Assembly (NCBI GenBank): GCA_029449235.1
Contig: JANATG010000007.1
Span: 2,418,001 to 2,482,000, forward strand
From: Linnemannia schmuckeri
Lineage: Eukaryota > Mortierellomycota > Mortierellomycetes > Mortierellales > Mortierellaceae
Direction: 5' to 3'
DNA: 64,000 nt
Of the stretch, positions 40,827-53,300 are shown in pieces. The notes beneath the pieces are model-generated. The model worked only from the letters and a program-made list of their open reading frames with translations. It was not told the DNA's origin and ran no database searches. Numbering within the stretch: position 1 is the first letter of the stretch; every line of letters begins with the position of its first letter. Both the position numbers and the translations under genes were made by a program.

Positions 40827-42937
40827 ATGCCGGTCGACGCCATCGACCCCTACCCAACCACTCCAGAACGCTCTTCTCCTTGGCGTACCCGAAGAAGAAC
40901 ACCTACGTCTAGTCCACGTAGCGGGCGTTCTTCCGCTCGTTCGACTGGGTCTGGACGCAAGGTCAAGCGATGGTTCAACAAGTCACCAACATATTCACCA
41001 CCATGCGTCACTGCCCAACGCCTATATGATATGACCAACCCATTCATTGACGAAGACCACTTCCCTTCTGCTACTTCCAAGTCAAAACCCGCACCCCCTA
41101 AGTTTCCAAATAGCATTAAGGCCGCTATTTCTCACAACGAGTACTGCATTCTCGGGCAGGTCTATACTGCCCTGACCAATGCACCTCAAGAGGTCTATGA
41201 CTGGTTTGAAGAACTTGGGATGAATGCTAAGAGCATTCGCAATACCGCTCGTTCTCTGGCAGTAGTAACTGGTGTGGGCAGGGAGACATGCGAAAATGCA
41301 ATACGGATGACAAAGAACGGCGGCGAGGTGGGTTCAGCTATTGCTCATATCTTTCTTTTTGTTCTTTTGTTTTGAGGGTATGCCTAATTTTGATTCTCGT
41401 CCTTTTCCCCTTAGGTCCCTGTTTCGATACGTACCGGTCGTCCCCAAAACGAGAAGGACGAGACGTTGATGGCAAAGATTCATGAGATTGTCAACCAAAC
41501 CAACAAAGAAGGGACTGCCAACTCAACAAATATTGTACGCAACAGATTGGAGCAGGAGCACGGAGTAAACCTCTCCAAATGCACGGTTAATCGCCGTATG
41601 AACGAGATTTGTTACTGGGGGACAGGTGTACGCAGGAACATCAACCACGACTCTATCAAGAATATTCAATATTGCCACAAGTATCTTGAACGTCGCCTTG
41701 CCAACCTCACAGCACACCTCACCAAAGACGGCACACAAATGTGGACTCCCAAACACCCAGAGGTGTTTCTGGACGAGTCCTACTGTCACCTTGACCACAC
41801 CGCCCCTGCCCGCTGGATTATCCCTGGAACGCCTGTTGCTGAACCTAGTCGGAGCCCACTGTTGATCATCTTTGCTGCATTTGTGGTATGGTACGACAAG
41901 GACAAGAAGGAACTCAGGTCCAAGTTCGTTGACGAGAGTGTCTATGTCTGGCCGTCGATCGGGAAATCGCATACCAAGTCAGGAGGAGCCCCCAAGAACC
42001 ATTTCAACAAGGAAATATGGAGCAATCTCCTATCAGAGATCAAAGATGCATCGTGCCCCCCAGAAAACGACTACCACGGCAACTTCTCCGCCTATCTGTT
42101 CGACAGCCTCTTCACTCGTATCTGCAAGAATTTGCAAGGCATGGGCTTATACAACTGTCGTATCCATTTGGATGGTGCCTCGTACCACTTTCACAAGACG
42201 ACAGCCAAATCGGCCGGCACTGCCAAGCTGGATGACCTCAAAGCGTGGATCAAGAGACCTGATGTCATGGCATGGTTGGGTAATAAGGGTCTTCGTATCC
42301 CCAGCAACCCGAAGAGGAAAGCCATCGAGCGCCATGTCAAGGTCTACGTCCAAGAGTCGACCTGGACGATCTATGCCAATGCCAAGCTGTACGGTGGACA
42401 TATTATCCACAAGACACCCCCTTACCATTGCGAGCTGCAACCGATCGAAAAGATCGGGGCCTGTGTCAAGAACAAGGTGGCGTCCAATACCAACGGTCGA
42501 TACACCTCTCTCTCTCTCAAAAGAACCCTGATCCGCCTCTTTACACCATCCCAGAGTCGACATTTCTTCGCCCTTGGAACGAAAGCATCACGGAGGGTAT
42601 AAAGTACTGGGTTGAAGCTGGAAAGGAGAAGGCTGAAATGGAAATGGAGGCACAAAGAAACAGGACTCAAGGTGATGATAACGACGACAAAGTATTTGAT
42701 GGCGAGGTAGTCCTTGGGGATCTGTCCGAGAGGATGTGGACACTGACATTGGATTTTATCAACAACCAAAATAACATTGACAAGCATGTCCAGTTTAACA
42801 ACTCCCCAGATGACGAGGAGGATGATGAGAAAGCAGGGATCGACCCCGATATTGATGAAGAGGAAGAAGAACCGCTCATTGACAACAGACACTTTCAACA
42901 CAACCGTCAATTCTCTCTCGCCTTCCTTCTCAACTAA
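40827..42937 (+). pseudogene. DDE transposase of the transposon (one intron, frameshifted near the 3' end)
   Basis: Exon 1 is 40827-41327 (MPVDAIDPYPTTPERSS...), then an 87-base intron 41328-41414 (GTGGGT...CTTAG). Exon 2 starts at 41415 in frame (VPVSIRTGRPQNEKDE). The N-terminus is basic and Ser/Pro/Arg-rich. The catalytic motifs are FLDESYCHLD, IHLDGASYHF and PPYHCELQPIEKIGACVKNK, giving the D, D and E of a DDE integrase fold. The second D and the glutamate are about 87-92 residues apart, much longer than the 34-39 of classical Tc1/mariner. The frame shifts in a CT repeat at about 42504-42520. The frame of exon 2 ends at 42602, but the natural continuation (PESTFLRPWNESITEGIKYW, then an acidic tail) is in another frame to a stop at 42937. 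It cuts and pastes the element by recognising its ends; this copy is probably inactive unless the shift is a sequencing error. Confidence 0.82.
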
Positions 42938-43028
42938 GCAAAAGTAATTGACTCTCCTCTCCCCCCGTCAGCCAAAAGTAAAAAAATAGTCGTTTTTCCC
43001 ATTCTAAAACCCGAAAATATAAGAGCCC

Positions 43029-43049
43029 GTGACTTATTGGCGCGGCCTC
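43029..43049 (-). repeat. Right terminal inverted repeat
   Basis: 21 bp ending GGCGCGGCCTC, perfect complement of 40682-40702, followed by TA. Confidence 0.92.
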
Positions 43050-44457
43050 TAGTGCTTTGTGTGAAACAGACTTTGAAAGACTAGCGCATGGCTGAACGCG
43101 AATCTTCTAGCATTAATGTCCGGCAGAGGGCTGATGTCGTAGTCGGAAACTTTGACGTTGGCAAGGGGCACCACAGCTATGAGCCCAATGAGGAACACTA
43201 GGGGACGAGTTCGTCGACGACGAGACACCATGAATGTGGCCTACACTTTCGCTGCCTGAGGGAGCTGGACTATCAACAACCGGCTCTCGAGGAAGCCATC
43301 CCTCCATCCCCTTCTTCTCCTGGACGACCCATTCAAAATATTCTGAGTCGAAGTCCAACAAGCACATGTTGCGTAAAAGACCGGCACCGTTGAAGAAACC
43401 CTTGATTGACGACATCCGTCTCCAGCTCACACACCTCACGGACATTACTAAAGTTGGTGACCTCTAGATAAAGGTACATCCTGGTCCAGTTAACGCGAGA
43501 GAAGGACAATGGCTGGCACGGAGGCGACATTCTTTGGATGTCTGGATCCCCAGTCTCCATGGAATGACACTACCGGCCCGAGCCCATGCCTAGAGAGTCG
43601 AAGCAGGTCACAGTCTTGAGGCAACCAGGAACCGATGATGATGATCCTTGACAAACTCAGCCAGGTCTCGCATTGTTTCATTCTTGCAGGCCTGTTCTTA
43701 GTGCCACGCCAACCGTACCCGCAGAAACCGTACTCATAATACAAATCGATCACGACGCGAATGAACCCCAGTTTTTCAAGTCGTGTGACAACATCATGAT
43801 ATCGATGGACGTCGGACAAGAGGATGCTCAACGAGACCACCTGGTTGAGATAAGGAGAAGCAAGTGCCCAGATAGCCTCCCGGTAGACAATAATGGAGTA
43901 GTGAGCGAGGACAGCTACCTTAGGGTCATTATGCCAATAGCAGGTTGGTATGGTGCCAGCACGAGGGCAGGTGCTCGTGAATTCGGAGGAATGGATGTAG
44001 CTCATTATCTCGACGGAGTAGGCTTTCTGTTCTATGTTGATTCGTCCGAATGTATCGCATCGTCTGAAAGTCTGTTTCCCAATATTGATGCTGCGAACGT
44101 AACGGGGATTGTCGGTTTGAGAAGGAGCAGAGCCGGCGGTGGTGGTGGTCGTAGTGGTGGCGGTGTTGATGTCTAGCTACAAGGCCAGGGCCGGATGGAG
44201 ATCAGCAAGAGGTATGGTGGTGCTATTGGCGAGTAGGTCAGAACACGCGCTCGGGATCGGGGTTTGTTGTAAGGGTAGTACATGCTGTGGTGCATCTTGA
44301 GCAAGTCCTCGAGCAATAAAGAGAAGGTGCCTTGGGCGAGATGCCACATAACGAGATGAAAAGCTACCAAAGTTCTGATAAACAAGATGCTGTGAATTTC
44401 GATGCAGCGTAGAATGTACTCCAGGCACTCGACCGGTAGCCGAGAAAGTGGGTCCAT

Positions 44458-45253
44458 GTGTGTTGTTAGAGGGTAGATGGAGGGGAGTGGAAGGAGGGGA
44501 ATGGAGTGAAAAGAGAGATGCAAGTGGGAGAGGTGAGGATGCGAATGAATGTGATGTTGGCAAGAAAAAGGGGAAGAAAAGGGTGCCGTGTGGATCATGC
44601 TCTCTTTTTTTATGATGTGGCTTTTTCGTCTTTGCTAGCGGCGTATGCGTGTGAGCGTTTGAGCGAATGTTCAAGTGAGATGAAAGTGCGAGGCAATGGT
44701 TCCTGACACTTGATCGTCTCACGTACCAGGATCGCAGCGAAGTTTGAGGCTATGTTTTACGATTTTGGAGTCACGCATTTTCATACCCTCAACGACGGGC
44801 TTCTTGGTGCCCAAGTTTTTCAATTAGCGTTAACTTTACTGTACTTGCCTAGCCTGTGTATTTGCTTGTGTGTCCTTTATTCTGTGCTGCAAATAGCTTT
44901 GTCCCTCCTCCTTCATTCATTGCCTTGTATATTTTCATTTGTTTACGCCCTCGACGAATTACCTGGTAGAGGGCAAGTAGAAGTGCGGTCATCTCTTCTA
45001 TTTCTCAGGCATTCATTCATTCATTCGTTCGTTTACTTTTTAGCGGGAAAAGAAAGTAAGTACTCAAAAGAAACGTCATGTCAGTTTTGTTTTTTTTTAT
45101 CTCACAAGAGTAGCCGAAGAATAGGGTTTAGAAAAGACCAGACATGTCAAGCCCCACTCCAAAAGTGACCAAGTGTTTCGTTTTTGAGGCGAAGTGCTGA
45201 GACACGCAATCAGAGAGAAGAGGAAAGAGCGGACCATGAATAGAGGATGATGC

Positions 45254-45284
<31 letters not shown>

Positions 45285-45916
45285 GGCAGGAAGGATTCAA
45301 GAAATTGGGAGCATTTCTGATGATCAAAAAGGATAGGTGTTTGTCTTTCAAGTAAGCGTGCGCAATTGTTGTTTTGTAGTTGTGTTTTTACTGTTATGTT
45401 TCCACTTTCCAGGGCTTCCATCGGCCAGGTAATTGCCCTGAAAAAGCGAGGCGGGTCACACGGTGGTAAAGGAAAGAAGAGAAAAGAAGAAAATCGTTAT
45501 GCTATGGATGCAACAACAAGCAGTAAGATGAGTAAAGAAACAAGCCAAGAAAATAAAAACGTGTCTGGACCACACAAAAAGGAACGATGCAGTCGACCCT
45601 TGGTACCCTCTCTTAGCGGTTTCTTTGTTGTCTGTGGTCAATTCTTAGTGCCAACTCTTGTTAAGATATTTTTATTCTTCCTCTCCTTTCCTTTTCTTTT
45701 CTCTCTCTCATACACCTCTTGACCCTTGCACACTCTCACTCCCCCTTCTCACGCCCATATTTCACACCCTCCCCTCCCTACTCTCAAACCCCACTCTATC
45801 ACTCTTACCTTGATACCCCTTCTCTCATTCACTTCATTCGCTCTTGCCTAATTGGCAACACAAACACATTCACACTCTCCCTCCTCTTTCACACTCTTTT
45901 GGTTGTTGTTGTTGAC
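44458..45916. promoter_or_regulatory. Intergenic region and presumed promoter of the cation exchanger gene
   Basis: 1.46 kb with no supported gene. It includes the leader of the split relic, an ATTC tetramer repeat near 45011-45025, an A25 run at 45254-45278, and a long C/T-rich stretch from about 45690 to 45915 directly before the exchanger ATG, typical of the leaders in this window. Confidence 0.5.
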
Positions 45917-48900
45917 ATGGCACTAGCTGCGAGGTCATTCTACCTCGTCCTCACAGTGTTCCTCTTTTCCCAGGTCGTTACCGTCCTCTGGCCACAACAC
46001 TATCTTGTACAAAGTAGCACTAGAGGCAAAGGCGGTTTTGGTCTACTCGCAAATACGCATTGGTTCTCTAAACGAAGTCTTGATCCCCTTCCTGATGACA
46101 ACCAGGTATGTTTTCTTTGCTTTGGTTTGTGAATCGGTGCAGCTGATGTGTTTTTTTGAATGCAATGAATGCGACGAATGTGTAAGAAGAAAAGGAGAAA
46201 AGGTATGCGTGCGGTGAGAAGAATGTATATGTGCAAAGTGAGACTTACTTTCCCCATCCTGGTTTTCTTTTATCTTTGTCGATATGCGTTCCTTCTTTGG
46301 TCATGGACTTGAACCCTCTTGGCGAAAATCATAAAATTGATGCCACACCTCTCGACATCGAACGAAACAACAATGAACAATAGTGCGAAGATATTTGGAA
46401 GCAACCCGACAGATGTGCGTTCGTACGAGAAAACTGTGCCGACTACCCTGCTGGTTTAATCAACTACCTTCACTTTTACTTTTGCGACCTGAGCCACGTT
46501 CCCGCCGCAGCCACCGTCCTCCTCGTAAGTCTGTCACCTTTGTTGATTTATTTGCTCGTATTTGACAGAAAACACACAGCTTGTCAGGGCTACCTTAACC
46601 GTTTCCTTTTTTTAATTCAACGCATGGACAATAGTGTGCATGGCTCATCTTCTTGTTTGGGTTCGTAGGAGTCGCGGCATCGGATTTCTTCTGTAAGTCA
46701 AGGAGCCCAGCCTTTCAATGAGGTCTATCAAACACATGGATATCAGGGCATAATAGAAGCCTTTAAACACAATTATTTACGAGTTCACTTTTCTTGTCGC
46801 TACTCTTATGTCGAACTAGGCCCTAACCTGAGCACGATCGCCAAGAAGCTGCACCTATCAGAAAGCATGGTAGGGATTCAGTCTGACATTTTCTCCGCGA
46901 CTTTACTTCACTAAATAACAAATACCCCTCCTTTCATAATGCAAACACATCTATTTCTCTCCCTCTCGATCTAATATCTACAAACAATTCTCCCTTTCAA
47001 TTTTGTAGACGGGCGTGACTTTTTTGGCTTTTGGAAATGGATCTCCGGATGTTTTCAGTACCTTTTCAGCCATGGGTGCAGGAAGTGGATCTTTGGCTAT
47101 TGGTGAACTTGTTGGTAAGGCAAAGGCGGAAACAGCATGTCCGGACAGCTGACAAATTAATGGTTCAGGATCAAGAGGTCTTCAGGAGCAACACAATGTA
47201 GATCTGCAAGCTTTCGGAACCAGATCAAGATCCAAATTACCTGACCTCCACTTTCTGCCTTTTTATCCAATCTCATCTCGCGACAACATTACAATGATGA
47301 TTTACATTAATAGGAGCAGCGTCGTTCATCACATCAGTGGTGGTTGGGTCCATGGCGATCATCAAGCCGTTCAAAGTGAGCAAGGCACCGTTCTTGCGCG
47401 ACGTTATTTTCTTTGCGGGATGTGTCCTCTTTACCCTCTACACGGTCGTTGACAACAAAATCACGCTCTTTGAAAGTCTTTTCCTGGTCGCCTACTACGT
47501 GTTCTATGTCGCCTTTGTGGTCGTTGGTAACTGGAGACATCAAAAGTTGAAGGCGGAACGGGATCTGGAAGAGCGCGCCAGGAACTTATACGAAGATGAT
47601 GAGGACGACATTGACGATGATGACCTGGGGCTGAATGAGGAGCAGGGTCTTCTCTCGCATAGTGGCTCCCAGCGTGGACCAAGTAAGTTGACGTTTGGCT
47701 TTGAGTTGGCACCTTTGATTTTTAGCACGAACGCGTCAAACCAAGCACTAATATTATCTACCTCATTGTCTCTTCCTCGCACTTGAACATACATATGTGT
47801 AGAGCCACCACGGATTAATACCCTAATTCACACCGGACCATACGACGCATACGAGGACGAGGAACATGATGACGGGTATAAATCGAACGGAGGCTTGTCT
47901 GCCAATGAAGAGTATTCTTCTAATCAAACACTGGTCAATTCGTATGAGGACTCTGAAGTTAACCTTCCCCGGCCTACTATTCTCCCTGACAGCGAAGGTG
48001 CCGAGAATTCTATTTCTCTTCGTCCTCATGGTGCGCCTGCTTTCAAGCGCAGACCATCTCTTGTCGCTGCGTTCGAGGTGACTGTCCTTGCACGGAGCTT
48101 TTTTTTTTCCTTGATGTGGTTTGATCTTGTTTACTGTCCGCATAATCTGACAACCTTATTTTCCGAACACATGATAGTTTAACGACGTCGTGCGGTCGCT
48201 CAGTCTGTCAGGGTCTCGACCAAGATTGCAGTCTTTCGATCCCAGCTATTATGGAACAAAGTCCCCGAGGTCTCCAAGGTTTTCTAGGCGCGAGTCTTCC
48301 AGATCATCCAGGCCCGTGTCTATTCACACACCTCAGGAAGATTCTCAACCATCAACTCCTCGTTCACACAGCTTGACACCAAACGATCTTGCAGGACACG
48401 GATTCCTTGGAGCTGATCTTGGCGACAACGTCTTCACAACATCACCTCATGCATTGGACTCGGAGGCTAGCTCTGTTTTTGAACAAGCGATGCTTCGTCA
48501 CTCGATCATTCTGCCTGACCACCATGACCCACAGTACCATCATCTGGGACACGCTCATCACCAAGGTTCATCTGAGGATAGCCTTGGTTTGCAAGGACCC
48601 TCGACCCGGTCGCAACGGTTCAAGGAGTACTTGCAGGCAATCTATCCCATCTACTTCCCCACACTGCTGAACTGGGATCAAAAGTCGTTGTTTGTCAAGT
48701 TTTTGGCGATTACCTCATTGCCAATGGTATTGCTTCTGACATTGACGTTGCCTGTGGTCGAGTTGTGTGATGAGGATGAGGGAGAGAGCCAGGCCAACAA
48801 CACAGTCGACATTACCGGCCAGGAAGCACGGAGGCTACCCAAGATTGTGATTGGCGACAAACCCGAAGAGGAGGTGCGGTACGATGGATGGAGTCGAATT

Positions 48901-49979
48901 GCCACCACTGTCCAAATGGTCCTTGCCCCTGTCTTTGTCGCCAGTGTTATATCTAGTAAGCTAACTATTCGTATTAATTACATTGTATATTTTGTTGTCA
49001 GTTTTGGTGACGGATCATAAAACTAACAACATACACGCACACACTTTTTCTTACCCTTCAATATGATGTAGGTGCAGCACAAGATGGATATATCTCCATT
49101 GCGGTGGCGTTGGTGGTCGGCATTGCACTGTCATTCTTGGTGCATCGGTTCAGTACAGAAGAGACGCCACCAAGATTCTATGGAGCATTCTGTTTTGCAG
49201 GATTTATGGTCGCTATTACTTGGATCTTTTTGGTGGCAAATGAGGTTGTCAGTATCCTACAGGCGTTTGGCATGATCTTTGGTGTTAGTGATGCCATCCT
49301 CGGTCTTACTATCTTTGCTATGGTACGTTGCCCTTGCTGTTGTTCTTGTTTTACGCTTTTTCTTGTTGTTGCTCGAAAAGAGAGGTTGTTGCGGAAGCTG
49401 AGGTTGGATATCGGATGTATATGTGTGACAGACAGTGGCTATGCCCCTCCTTTTGTCATTTCCCAAGAAACTAACTTTTGTTGTTTTTGAACGCGTCTGT
49501 GGTCAACGTGTGTGGGTAACAGGGTAACAGTTTGGGAGATTTGGTTGCAAACATTACCATTGCTCGGATGGGCTTCCCTCGCATGGCATTTTCCGCCTGT
49601 TTCGGTGGACCGCTCCTTAGTAAGTCTCGTTCCATGCTGTTGTGTCTTTTATTGCTTGCATGAAAAGGAAGTTTTTTACTCATTCTTTTTTTTTTTTTTT
49701 TTTGCTTCACTGAAACTAATAGACATGCTGCTGGGAGTAGGCATTAGTGGGACGTATATGACGGTAAAGACTGGCACCCCAATCCCCTTGCAGGTCTCTC
49801 CGACGCTGTTTGTGTCGATCATTGGGGTGCTTGTGACGCTGTTGGCGGCGATGGTTGTTGTGCCCCGGAATGGATATGTGATGAGTCGATCCTGGGGCTG
49901 GTTCCTTCTTGCGATGTACACGACGTGTTCGATTATCAATGTTGTCATTGAGATCAAGCTCGGCAAGAAGGACGAGTGA
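45917..49979 (+). CDS. Cation/Ca2+ exchanger of the CCX/NCLX (SLC8B1-like) family
   Basis: Eleven exons, 856 aa: 45917-46105, 46384-46524, 46635-46692, 46820-46869, 47009-47114, 47314-47682, 47803-48077, 48178-48955, 49072-49322, 49523-49619 and 49723-49979. All junctions are GT-AG and keep frame. An N-terminal hydrophobic segment (residues 5-25) could be a signal or anchor. Exons 2-3 hold CADYPAGLINYLHFYFCD and GVAASDFFCPNLST, typical of the CCX branch. The two alpha repeats that form the ion path are GVTFLAFGNGSPDVFSTF (near 148-165) and GNSLGDLVANITIARMGFPR (near 740-760). A long acidic, Ser- and His-rich cytosolic loop (about residues 230-560) separates the two membrane halves. The family exchanges Ca2+ for Na+, K+ or H+ across an organelle or plasma membrane; the location here is not shown by the sequence. 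Confidence 0.92.
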
Positions 49980-50398
49980 TTACCGAAAGTATGTTTATAT
50001 CCCCTTCCCCCTTCTTTACCCATAGCTATGACAACGACAAATGTAATTATAAAAAGCGGTTGTTTTTTTGGTTTGTTTGTTTGTGTGGATTTGCGTCCGA
50101 GTAAGTGAGTGCCTCCCCTCACAGCCTGCTAAGCATTCAGTCAGCCAGCCCACCCTACCTTTTTGATCCCTCTCGATCTCCATTTCTCCACCCCTTTGTT
50201 TTGCTTTTTTTCTTGTTGTCTTCCTTTTTCACTCTTCCTTCTTTCTTTCTCTTATTTCTTTCTTTCTCTTCTTTCTTCTTTACTCTTCCAACACAACGCT
50301 CATTCGCAACTCTTACTTCTATCCCTGTTTTCCCTCTTCTTTCCCTTTCTCAACTCATCCTGCCGCCTTTTTACATATTCATAAAATAAAAAGTCTAA
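49980..50398. promoter_or_regulatory. Intergenic region before the phosphatidylserine synthase gene
   Basis: 419 bases between two tandem genes. From about 50165 it is almost pure C/T with TTTC repeats, the leader type seen before most genes here. No separate gene. Confidence 0.5.
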
Positions 50399-53300
50399 AT
50401 GGCAAAGGAAGACGACCTTGGAATGGACACACTCGAGGACACAGGAACCGTCTACACGGCTCATTCCACCTCCAGGATCAACAACCCAACCTTCACCACA
50501 ACAAAGACAACAACTACACGGACGACAAGCAGTACAAGGGCTAACGGTAGCACACCCATTCATGGAGGAACCCAGTTTCTGACCACAACGACGACAGCAA
50601 ATACACCAGGAGGAGGAGGGATTAGGAAGTTACGCCAGCTGTCGTCATCGTCATCATTCTCGGTCATCACTTCTGACGAGGACGAGACGGAGGATGATAA
50701 ACCAGATTGGTATCTGAAGGATACGAGTGTTCAATTCCATCAGACGCCTGCAGAACAGGATCCGGCCGTGGGATTCTTTTGTACGTTTGTATTTTGACGG
50801 AGAATAAGAACGTGCTTGGTAACTTTACTTTTTTTGTTGATGTGATGTAATGGGCAGGAGATGGAGTTGTGGGACGGACGGACGGACGTGGGTGGAAAAA
50901 GAGAGTTGGGCGAATGTGTGGGGGGAAGGGACTCTTGAGAGAGATGTCTGTAAGATGGATCAATCTGAGGTTGTATATTTGTGAGCATACATCAACATCG
51001 AGACTCGACCAGGACCAACAATATAAGGCTTCGAACGAACAGAGAATGACATACAGGTCAAGGACACAGGATACGACGACAGAGACAGACGAACGACCTA
51101 ACACCAGAGGCTCTGCTTCGTTCATGCACAACATTATGGATATTTAGACACGCCTCGGACATTGACGATGTTGAGTGTGATGCTGTTACTCCTTGTCTAC
51201 GTGGCCATGACGCCTGAGGTCGATGATACCGTGACGAACGTCAAGCTGTAAGTCATTCCCTCTCTTCTTTTTTTCTTCTCGCTTTTCTTCTGTTTATTTG
51301 TTGGGCGACTTTTGGCTTCTTTTTATCTTTTCTCTCCGCCTATAAATGATAATAGTTGTATTCGTGCGACATGGAGCTCCTTGGGTATGGGCATGGACAC
51401 CCCCTTTTCTTTCCTTCCTTTCCCTTCCCCCTCTTCTTTTTACTTTTTCTTTCTCCCTCTTTTATTTTGTTTTCTCGTCATCTCCTTGTGGTGTTTATTA
51501 TTGGATAGGCTTGACCCTTTATTTCTTTTTCTCTGATACACTCATGCATTTGCACTGGGGGCCATTGCTTGCATGGCCTGATTTGTCCTTGTCTGCCTTA
51601 TTCTGCTTTGCCTACTGACCTTGTGTTCTTTTTTTCTCCTTGTTTTCGTGGACCATCCCCCTCCTCTCATTCATAGTGGCGTAATAGCATCTATCAGCGC
51701 ATTTTGTGTATTTGGGATGTTACAGTTTCGAGATAGTCTGCTGCTCAGACCGCATCCTGCGCTATGGCGAGTCGTGTTGTCATTCGGAGTCGTCTACCAA
51801 CTCTTCTTGGTCTTCTTGCTCTTCCAGGTAAAAGATAATTACTCGACTAGTGCAGGAATGTCATGCAGAAAAGAAGGGAAGGAAAGAGATGAAAGGCAGC
51901 TGACATGCCCTCGGGTTCGTACGGTTTGCTTTTCTTGCTTTTTCGTCTTGTTACCTTTTCTTTGATTGTTGATCCCTTGACATTGTTTGTTCACGAATCA
52001 CAATGAAGTGCGTTGTTTCTTTTTTTCGCTCTCTTTTATAAGTCCCACTCCATTTGTTGAATTTGACCACTATTGTTTAATTCAATTTGTAAACGACCAA
52101 TAGAACAAGCATGATGCCAGACTCCTGTTCAAGTACATGGATCCAGCATTGGGAGTTCCGCTACCAGAAAAGTCGTATGGGGATGCCTGCGAGTTGACCT
52201 ACGACAATATTGTGGTAAGGATCATTTTTATGCTAGAGTCATAAAAACAAATGCCTTCAAGGACAACAAAGGAGGGGACAACTGGATCGAACAAGTACCA
52301 ACGGACAGGAAAGAATAACATCATTCATGGAATTCTTACTGTTTTCTACGAAATAGGATCAAACTCTGGATGTATTTGTATTGGCGCATACAGTAGGATG
52401 GTTCTGCAAGGCGTTGATCTTGCGCGACTATACTTTCTGCTGGATCCTGTCGGTCATGTTTGAAGTCATGGAGTACTCGCTCTCACACCAGTTGAACAAC
52501 TTTGACGAGTGCTGGTGGGATCACGTAAGTCTTCACGGGTACCTGTGTTTTCATTTGGACATTTGCCATTTCGTGCAGAGGAAGAGAGTGACGCCAACAG
52601 AGGAACTTTACATCCCATCTAATCTTCCTATTTTGAAATGACGATATGTAGTGGATCTTGGATGTCTTGGTGTGCAACTGGCTCGGGATCTACTTGGGTG
52701 TCAAGACATGCGAGTATTTTGAGATGAAGCAGTATTCATGGCAAGGGTTGGCCGAGATTCCGACACTCAAGGGCAAGATGAAGCGGACGATGCAGCAATT
52801 CACACCCAAATCCTGGACCAAGTTTGAGTGGGATTCGACTAAGAGCTTTAAGAGCTATGCTACCGTCATCTTTATCCTCACCATGGTAAGATGCTTTTGA
52901 TATGGTTAGCTTTCTATCGTATTTGAGATAACATGGACTGAATAGAAGCAAAGAAAGCGGATATTGAGATCTAACCTGCTCTCGTTTTTCTATTGGGAAA
53001 ATAGTTTTTGATATGCGAGTTGAATGCGTTTTACTTGAAGACGCTGTTGTGGCTCCCTCCAGCACACCCAATCAACATTGCGAGGATCTTTTCGTACTTT
53101 ATGTTTGGTATTCCAGGCGTGCGCGAAGCCTATCAATACCTCCACGACCCGTAAGTCTCTTGCAAGGAAACTGGGATTCCATGTACGAAAAGAAAAAAAA
53201 TGAAATGACCTCTTTTCTAACACATGTGCCTTTGCTCGTACTTTGACTATGAAATAGAAATTGTAAGAGGTTCGGACCGCAAGCGTGGCTGCTGATTGGA

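Larger units (their letters stand above)
40682..43049 (+). mobile_element. Tc1/mariner-type DNA transposon with TA target duplication
   Basis: 2,368 bp, bounded by perfect 21-bp terminal inverted repeats: GAGGCCGCGCCAATAAGTCA(C) at 40682-40702 and its reverse complement at 43029-43049. A TA dinucleotide lies outside each end (40680-40681 and 43050-43051), the target duplication typical of the IS630-Tc1-mariner superfamily. An imperfect inner repeat (GGTTTAGAAT / GGTTTTAGAAT) follows at different distances. It carries one transposase gene on the plus strand and sits inside an F-box family relic. The intact ends and perfect repeats suggest recent insertion, but the transposase frame is broken. 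Confidence 0.92.
39932..44457 (-). pseudogene. F-box family relic (copy-7 type) split by a DNA transposon
   Basis: The 5' half lies right of the transposon. Its start at 44457 reads MDPLSRLPVECLEYILRCI, followed by frame breaks, then MSYIHSSEFTSTC, IVYREAIWALASPYLNQ, CGYGWRGTKNRP, a frame carrying FDSEYFEWVVQEKKG, and IAVVPLANVKVSDYDISPLP. The 3' half lies left of the transposon: CQDIVPCPPSRFLQLSNLEL, LTFNLATVKS, WTWDWQLTFLTNMRLNTEFA, FRMLHGCATM, and a C-terminal LPNQLFISG followed by a stop where copy 7 has Arg (SGREYIV). About 55 codons expected between the two halves are missing. Multiple stops and frameshifts; not functional. Its halves read as one gene only if 40682-43049 is removed. Confidence 0.85.

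Noticed and set aside
45366..46132. Separate small genes at 45366-45722 and 45719-46132
   Set aside because: The first is intergenic noise. The second contains exon 1 of the exchanger and only looks independent because it reads through into intron 1.
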